The translations under genes and the position numbers were made by a program. A DNA stretch of 64,000 bases from assembly GCF_900112065.1 (NCBI RefSeq), contig NZ_FOKE01000006.1, forward strand, positions 1 to 64,000, written 5' to 3'. The DNA is from Cohnella sp. OV330 (GTDB lineage: Bacteria > Bacillota > Bacilli > Paenibacillales > Paenibacillaceae). A model generated the notes under the pieces. That model worked only from the letters and a program-made list of their open reading frames with translations. It was not told the DNA's origin and did no database searches. Shown here in pieces: positions 61,002-64,000 of this stretch (its first letter is position 1; every line of letters starts with the position of its first letter).

Positions 61002-62597
61002 ATGACGAATCTTAATCGCGGTCCGGACGACCTGGACCTCAAGAGCAAAGTCGGCCAGCTGTTCATGTGCGGATTCGACGGACATCAGCCTGCCGACGGC
61101 ATTCGCCGGTTGATCGAGGATTACGGGCTCGGAGGCGTCATTTATTTCAGGCGTAACTTGAAGGATGCCATTCAGGTCGCTAGCCTGACGAAGGCACTCC
61201 AGGAGAGGGCTGCGGTTCCGCTCCTGGTGTCGATCGACCAGGAGGGCGGCATGGTCGTGCGCCTGGAAGAGGGCGTGACGGTCATGCCCGGCGCGATGGC
61301 CATCGGCGCAGCCGGCGACGCCGAGTTGGCCCGCGAGGCCGCGATGCGGTCCGGCGCGGAGCTGCGGGCGCTCGGCGTCAACATGAACTTCGCGCCGTGC
61401 CTGGACGTGAACAACAATCCGCGCAATCCCGTCATCGGCGTCCGCTCCTACGGAGAGATGCCGCAAAAGGTAGCCGAGCTCGGCACGGCGACCGTTCGCG
61501 GCTATCGGGAGGCCGGCGTCGCGGCCGTCGCCAAGCATTTTCCCGGACATGGGGACACGGCTGCCGACTCGCATCACGCGCTGCCGGTCGTGCCGCACGG
61601 GAGCGACCGCTTGGATGCGGTGGAGCTCGTGCCTTTCCGGGCTGCCATCGCAGCAGGCGTCGACGCGATCATGACGGCGCACGTCGTATTTCCGGCGTAT
61701 GAGCCCGACGGGGTACCGTCGACGCTGTCGAGGCGCATCCTGACCGGCCTGCTGCGCGAGCGGCTCGGCTATGATGGCGTCGTCGTTACCGACTGCCTGG
61801 AGATGAACGCCATTTCGGAGACGATCGGCGTCGCAAGAGGGGCGGTCGAGGCCGTCAAAGGGGGCGCGGACCTGATCCTCGTAAGCCATCGGCTCGATCG
61901 GCAGATCGCGGCGCTCGAAGCGGTGTACGAGGCCGTGCTGGCGGGCGAAATCCCCGCGTCCCGCATCGACGAAGCCGTCCGGCGCGTCTGGTCGCTGAAG
62001 GAGAAGCGCGGGCTGTTCGCGAAGACGGCGGCTCCTGCGCCGGACGTCGCGGAGGCATATGCGGTGGCGCGCAGAGTAAGCGAACAAGCGGTGACGGTCG
62101 TGAAAGGCGGGGAGCGGCTGCCGCTTCGCGCCGACGGCCGGACGCTGGTCGTCTGGACGGAAGCCCGCGCGAGCACGGAGGTCGTCGAGGCGATCGAACA
62201 GAGCTGGACGCTCGGCGCGGCGCTTCACGCGGAAGGGCTGAACGTCGCCGAGCTCGCGATCGGTCTTGAGCCGACGGAAGCAGAGAAGGCCGATGTCGCG
62301 GCGGCAGCCGAGTCCGCAGAAGGGATCGTTTTCGCTTCCTACGATGCGGGCTTCTCCCCGGGCCAGTCGGCGCTCATTCGGGCGCTTCACGAATCGGCCG
62401 AAACGGCGGGCCGAACGTTCGTCCTAGCGTCCTTGCGCACGCCGTACGATCTGCTAGAGGCTCCGGCGGTTCCCGTCTATATTTGCGCGTACGAGAACAA
62501 GCCGGCGATGATGTCCGCCTTAGCGGGCGTATTGTCCGGCAGACTCCCTGCGGTCGGCCGGTTGCCGGTGACGATCGGCGATTATTCTTGTATTTGA
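61002..62597 (+). CDS. GH3 beta-N-acetylhexosaminidase (NagZ type)
   Basis: 531 residues from the ATG with GAAGGAG 7 bases upstream. The barrel shows the NagZ signature KHFPGHGDT (His179), PLLVSIDQEGGMVVRL and the nucleophile in VVTDCLEMNAI (Asp264). The C-terminal GH3 domain is kept (residues about 365-531), as in YbbD of B. subtilis. It removes GlcNAc from muropeptides or chitin fragments. No signal peptide. Located 28 bases after the yesN-like gene and so in the same operon, although a transporter is absent. Confidence 0.93.
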   Translation: MTNLNRGPDDLDLKSKVGQLFMCGFDGHQPADGIRRLIEDYGLGGVIYFRRNLKDAIQVASLTKALQERAAVPLLVSIDQEGGMVVRLEEGVTVMPGAMAIGAAGDAELAREAAMRSGAELRALGVNMNFAPCLDVNNNPRNPVIGVRSYGEMPQKVAELGTATVRGYREAGVAAVAKHFPGHGDTAADSHHALPVVPHGSDRLDAVELVPFRAAIAAGVDAIMTAHVVFPAYEPDGVPSTLSRRILTGLLRERLGYDGVVVTDCLEMNAISETIGVARGAVEAVKGGADLILVSHRLDRQIAALEAVYEAVLAGEIPASRIDEAVRRVWSLKEKRGLFAKTAAPAPDVAEAYAVARRVSEQAVTVVKGGERLPLRADGRTLVVWTEARASTEVVEAIEQSWTLGAALHAEGLNVAELAIGLEPTEAEKADVAAAAESAEGIVFASYDAGFSPGQSALIRALHESAETAGRTFVLASLRTPYDLLEAPAVPVYICAYENKPAMMSALAGVLSGRLPAVGRLPVTIGDYSCI

Positions 62598-62618
62598 CCG
62601 ATAGCATCGTCTTGGATA

Positions 62619-62657
62619 GCCGCCGTTCAGCGTCAGCGCTGAAGGCGGCTTCTTTTC
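62619..62657 (+). terminator. Terminator behind the GH3 gene
   Basis: GCCGCC-TTCAGCG pairs with CGCTGAA-GGCGGC (single unpaired G), followed by TTCTTTT. Confidence 0.85.
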
Positions 62658-62752
62658 GTCGACCGACCAGGCATCCGAAGGGGGCTTCGCCTCGGCGTTC
62701 GACTCTATGTTATAATAACGGGCATTAAGCAATCGTCGGAGGTCTTATCCGA

Positions 62753-64000
62753 ATGCCTTATTCTCGCGTTCAATCCAAGCAAAAAGCCAAGCGAAGACGC
62801 CGTTGGCCGATCGTCTCCATCGCCGTGCTTGCCGTCGCGCTGATCGCGGCCGTAGGCATTTACGCAGCGTTCGTCGCGGGCAACGGAGACGGCGGTGCCT
62901 CGCAGTCGCCGCCGCCTGTCGCTACCGCATCATCATCCGCCTCGGCGACCTCGGATTCGCGGCCGGAAGGCGCCACGGCCTCGCCCGCCGAATCGTCGCA
63001 AGCTGCCGAAACGCCTGATGCCGCGCCTTCATCCGATCCGGACGACGATGACGGCGGGGCTGGGGATCCGTTAGACGAAGTCTTGCCTGCAGATCCTTCG
63101 CCTTCGGCCCAAGAGCCAACAGCCACGCCCGACGCAGGAACGGCTGACGATCCGAGCGATTCGCCGCCATCGGGCGCATCCGTCTCGCTTGCTTTCGTCG
63201 GCGATATTTTGCCGGCGTCGACCGTCGGCAAGCTGATCGAGCAATACGGCGTTGACTATCCGTTCAAGCTGGCGAAGCCGTTGTTAGAGTCGGCCGACAT
63301 CGCGGCCGGCAACCTGGAGGCGCCGATTACGACGCGCGGCACGCCCGCCGAGAACAAACAATTCGTGTTCAAGGGCAAGCCGGAGTACTTGGCCGGACTC
63401 AAAAACGCCGGGCTGGACGTCGTCAGCCTCGCCAACAACCATACGCTCGACCAGGGCTGGGAGGGTCTGAGCGACACGATGGACGCGCTCGACGACATCA
63501 AGCTCAAGCATATGGGTTCGGGCGCGGACGACAAAGAAGCGTTCGAACCCGTCTATATCGAACATAACGGCATCACGGTCGCCTATATCGGCGTCTCCAA
63601 CGTCGTGCCGGATGGCTCGTGGAAGGCGGGCCCCGATCATCCGGGCGTCGCCGAGACCTACGATACGACCCGTGCCGTGGCGGCTGTCAAGAAAGCGCGC
63701 GAGCTCGCGGAGATCGTCGTCGTGATGGTCCATTGGGGCAACGAGCGCGCGGATACCCCCAAGGACGCGCAGTTCAACGTGGGCCATACGCTGATCGACG
63801 CGGGCGCCGACCTGATCGTCGGCAGCCATCCCCATGTGCTGCAGGGCTTTGAGGCTTACAAAGGCAAGTGGATCGCCTACAGCTTGGGCAATTTCGTTTT
63901 TACCACGAAGCAAGAGTACTCCAAGACGCAGGATACCGGCGTGCTGACCGCGACTTGCACGGCGGACGGCAAGTGCCGGCTGAAGTTCGATCCGATGTAC
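62753..64000 (+). CDS. CapA-family protein (partial, runs off the window)
   Basis: 416 codons are open up to the window edge. A basic start (KQKAKRRRRW) and one helix (about 21-42) anchor the protein; residues 45-143 are an Ala/Ser/Pro/Asp-rich linker that probably spans the wall. From residue 144 the CapA domain shows SLAFVGDILPA, GNLEAPITTRG, VSLANNHTLDQG, VVVMVHWGNE and LIVGSHPHVLQGF, with the usual metal-ligand His/Asp/Asn. CapA is needed for poly-gamma-glutamate export in Bacillus anthracis, but many such proteins exist without capB/capC; none is seen here. TCGGAGG precedes the ATG by 9 bases. Confidence 0.92.
   Translation, partial: MPYSRVQSKQKAKRRRRWPIVSIAVLAVALIAAVGIYAAFVAGNGDGGASQSPPPVATASSSASATSDSRPEGATASPAESSQAAETPDAAPSSDPDDDDGGAGDPLDEVLPADPSPSAQEPTATPDAGTADDPSDSPPSGASVSLAFVGDILPASTVGKLIEQYGVDYPFKLAKPLLESADIAAGNLEAPITTRGTPAENKQFVFKGKPEYLAGLKNAGLDVVSLANNHTLDQGWEGLSDTMDALDDIKLKHMGSGADDKEAFEPVYIEHNGITVAYIGVSNVVPDGSWKAGPDHPGVAETYDTTRAVAAVKKARELAEIVVVMVHWGNERADTPKDAQFNVGHTLIDAGADLIVGSHPHVLQGFEAYKGKWIAYSLGNFVFTTKQEYSKTQDTGVLTATCTADGKCRLKFDPMY

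Overview
The window is a high-GC (roughly 60%) chromosomal segment of a Gram-positive, endospore-forming Firmicute. Strong AGGAGG-type ribosome binding sites, a YjcZ-type sporulation peptide, a coproporphyrin-type hemE-hemH-hemY operon, class Ib nrdI-nrdE-nrdF, YtxG/YtxH, an LtaS-like enzyme, several AraC-type regulators next to glycoside hydrolases and a YesM/YesN-type two-component pair all point to Paenibacillaceae. The GC content fits Cohnella better than most Paenibacillus; this genus-level guess is inference.

Layout. 1-400: the end of an rRNA operon (23S 3' end, 5S, terminator). 0.7-7.3 kb: a small membrane peptide, an SGNH hydrolase, fabV, and divergent from it an ABC exporter with a DesK/DesR-type sensor pair. 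7.3-11 kb: small membrane protein, M48 protease, alpha/beta hydrolase, luciferase-like monooxygenase. 11-19 kb: a GH95 enzyme, a PatB-like lyase, AraC regulator, menaquinone futalosine-pathway genes mqnB-mqnD, ThuA-like protein and its divergent AraC regulator. 19-23 kb: nrdIEF. 23-31 kb: papain-like hydrolase, a Fur-box-controlled AraC regulator with a leader ORF, AraC regulator divergent from a GH78 rhamnosidase, GH2 beta-mannosidase. 31-37 kb: a phosphate-uptake operon (beta-propeller protein, pstS, pstC, pstA, pstB). 37-45 kb: guaB-like gene, two alpha/beta hydrolases, holin-like protein, orphan CuA protein, Dabb protein, HepT-like YutE, SufR-like regulator, ytxGH. 45-50 kb: glutamate racemase, LysM-M14 peptidase, HesB-like and DUF1450 proteins, LtaS-like enzyme. 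50-56 kb: O-methyltransferase, MFS exporter, hemEHY. 56-57.3 kb: an IS1595-like transposase in an AT-rich island. 57.5-64 kb: YesMN pair, GH3 NagZ-like enzyme, start of a CapA-like protein.

Most of the window is ordinary core and carbohydrate-utilisation content. The least explained parts are the non-coding repeats. A 24-bp sequence ending GGGATAATGGCATG occurs five times: as an inverted pair around the transposase gene (55916-57293), as an inverted pair around a near-symmetric 440-bp non-coding element (36691-37130), and once more inside the latter. A second family, TAACGGAACTGYGGTCCGC-like, is shared between 521-650 and 36821-37001. Together these suggest a mobile-element/MITE-type family related to an unusual transposase that appears to lack part of its catalytic triad.
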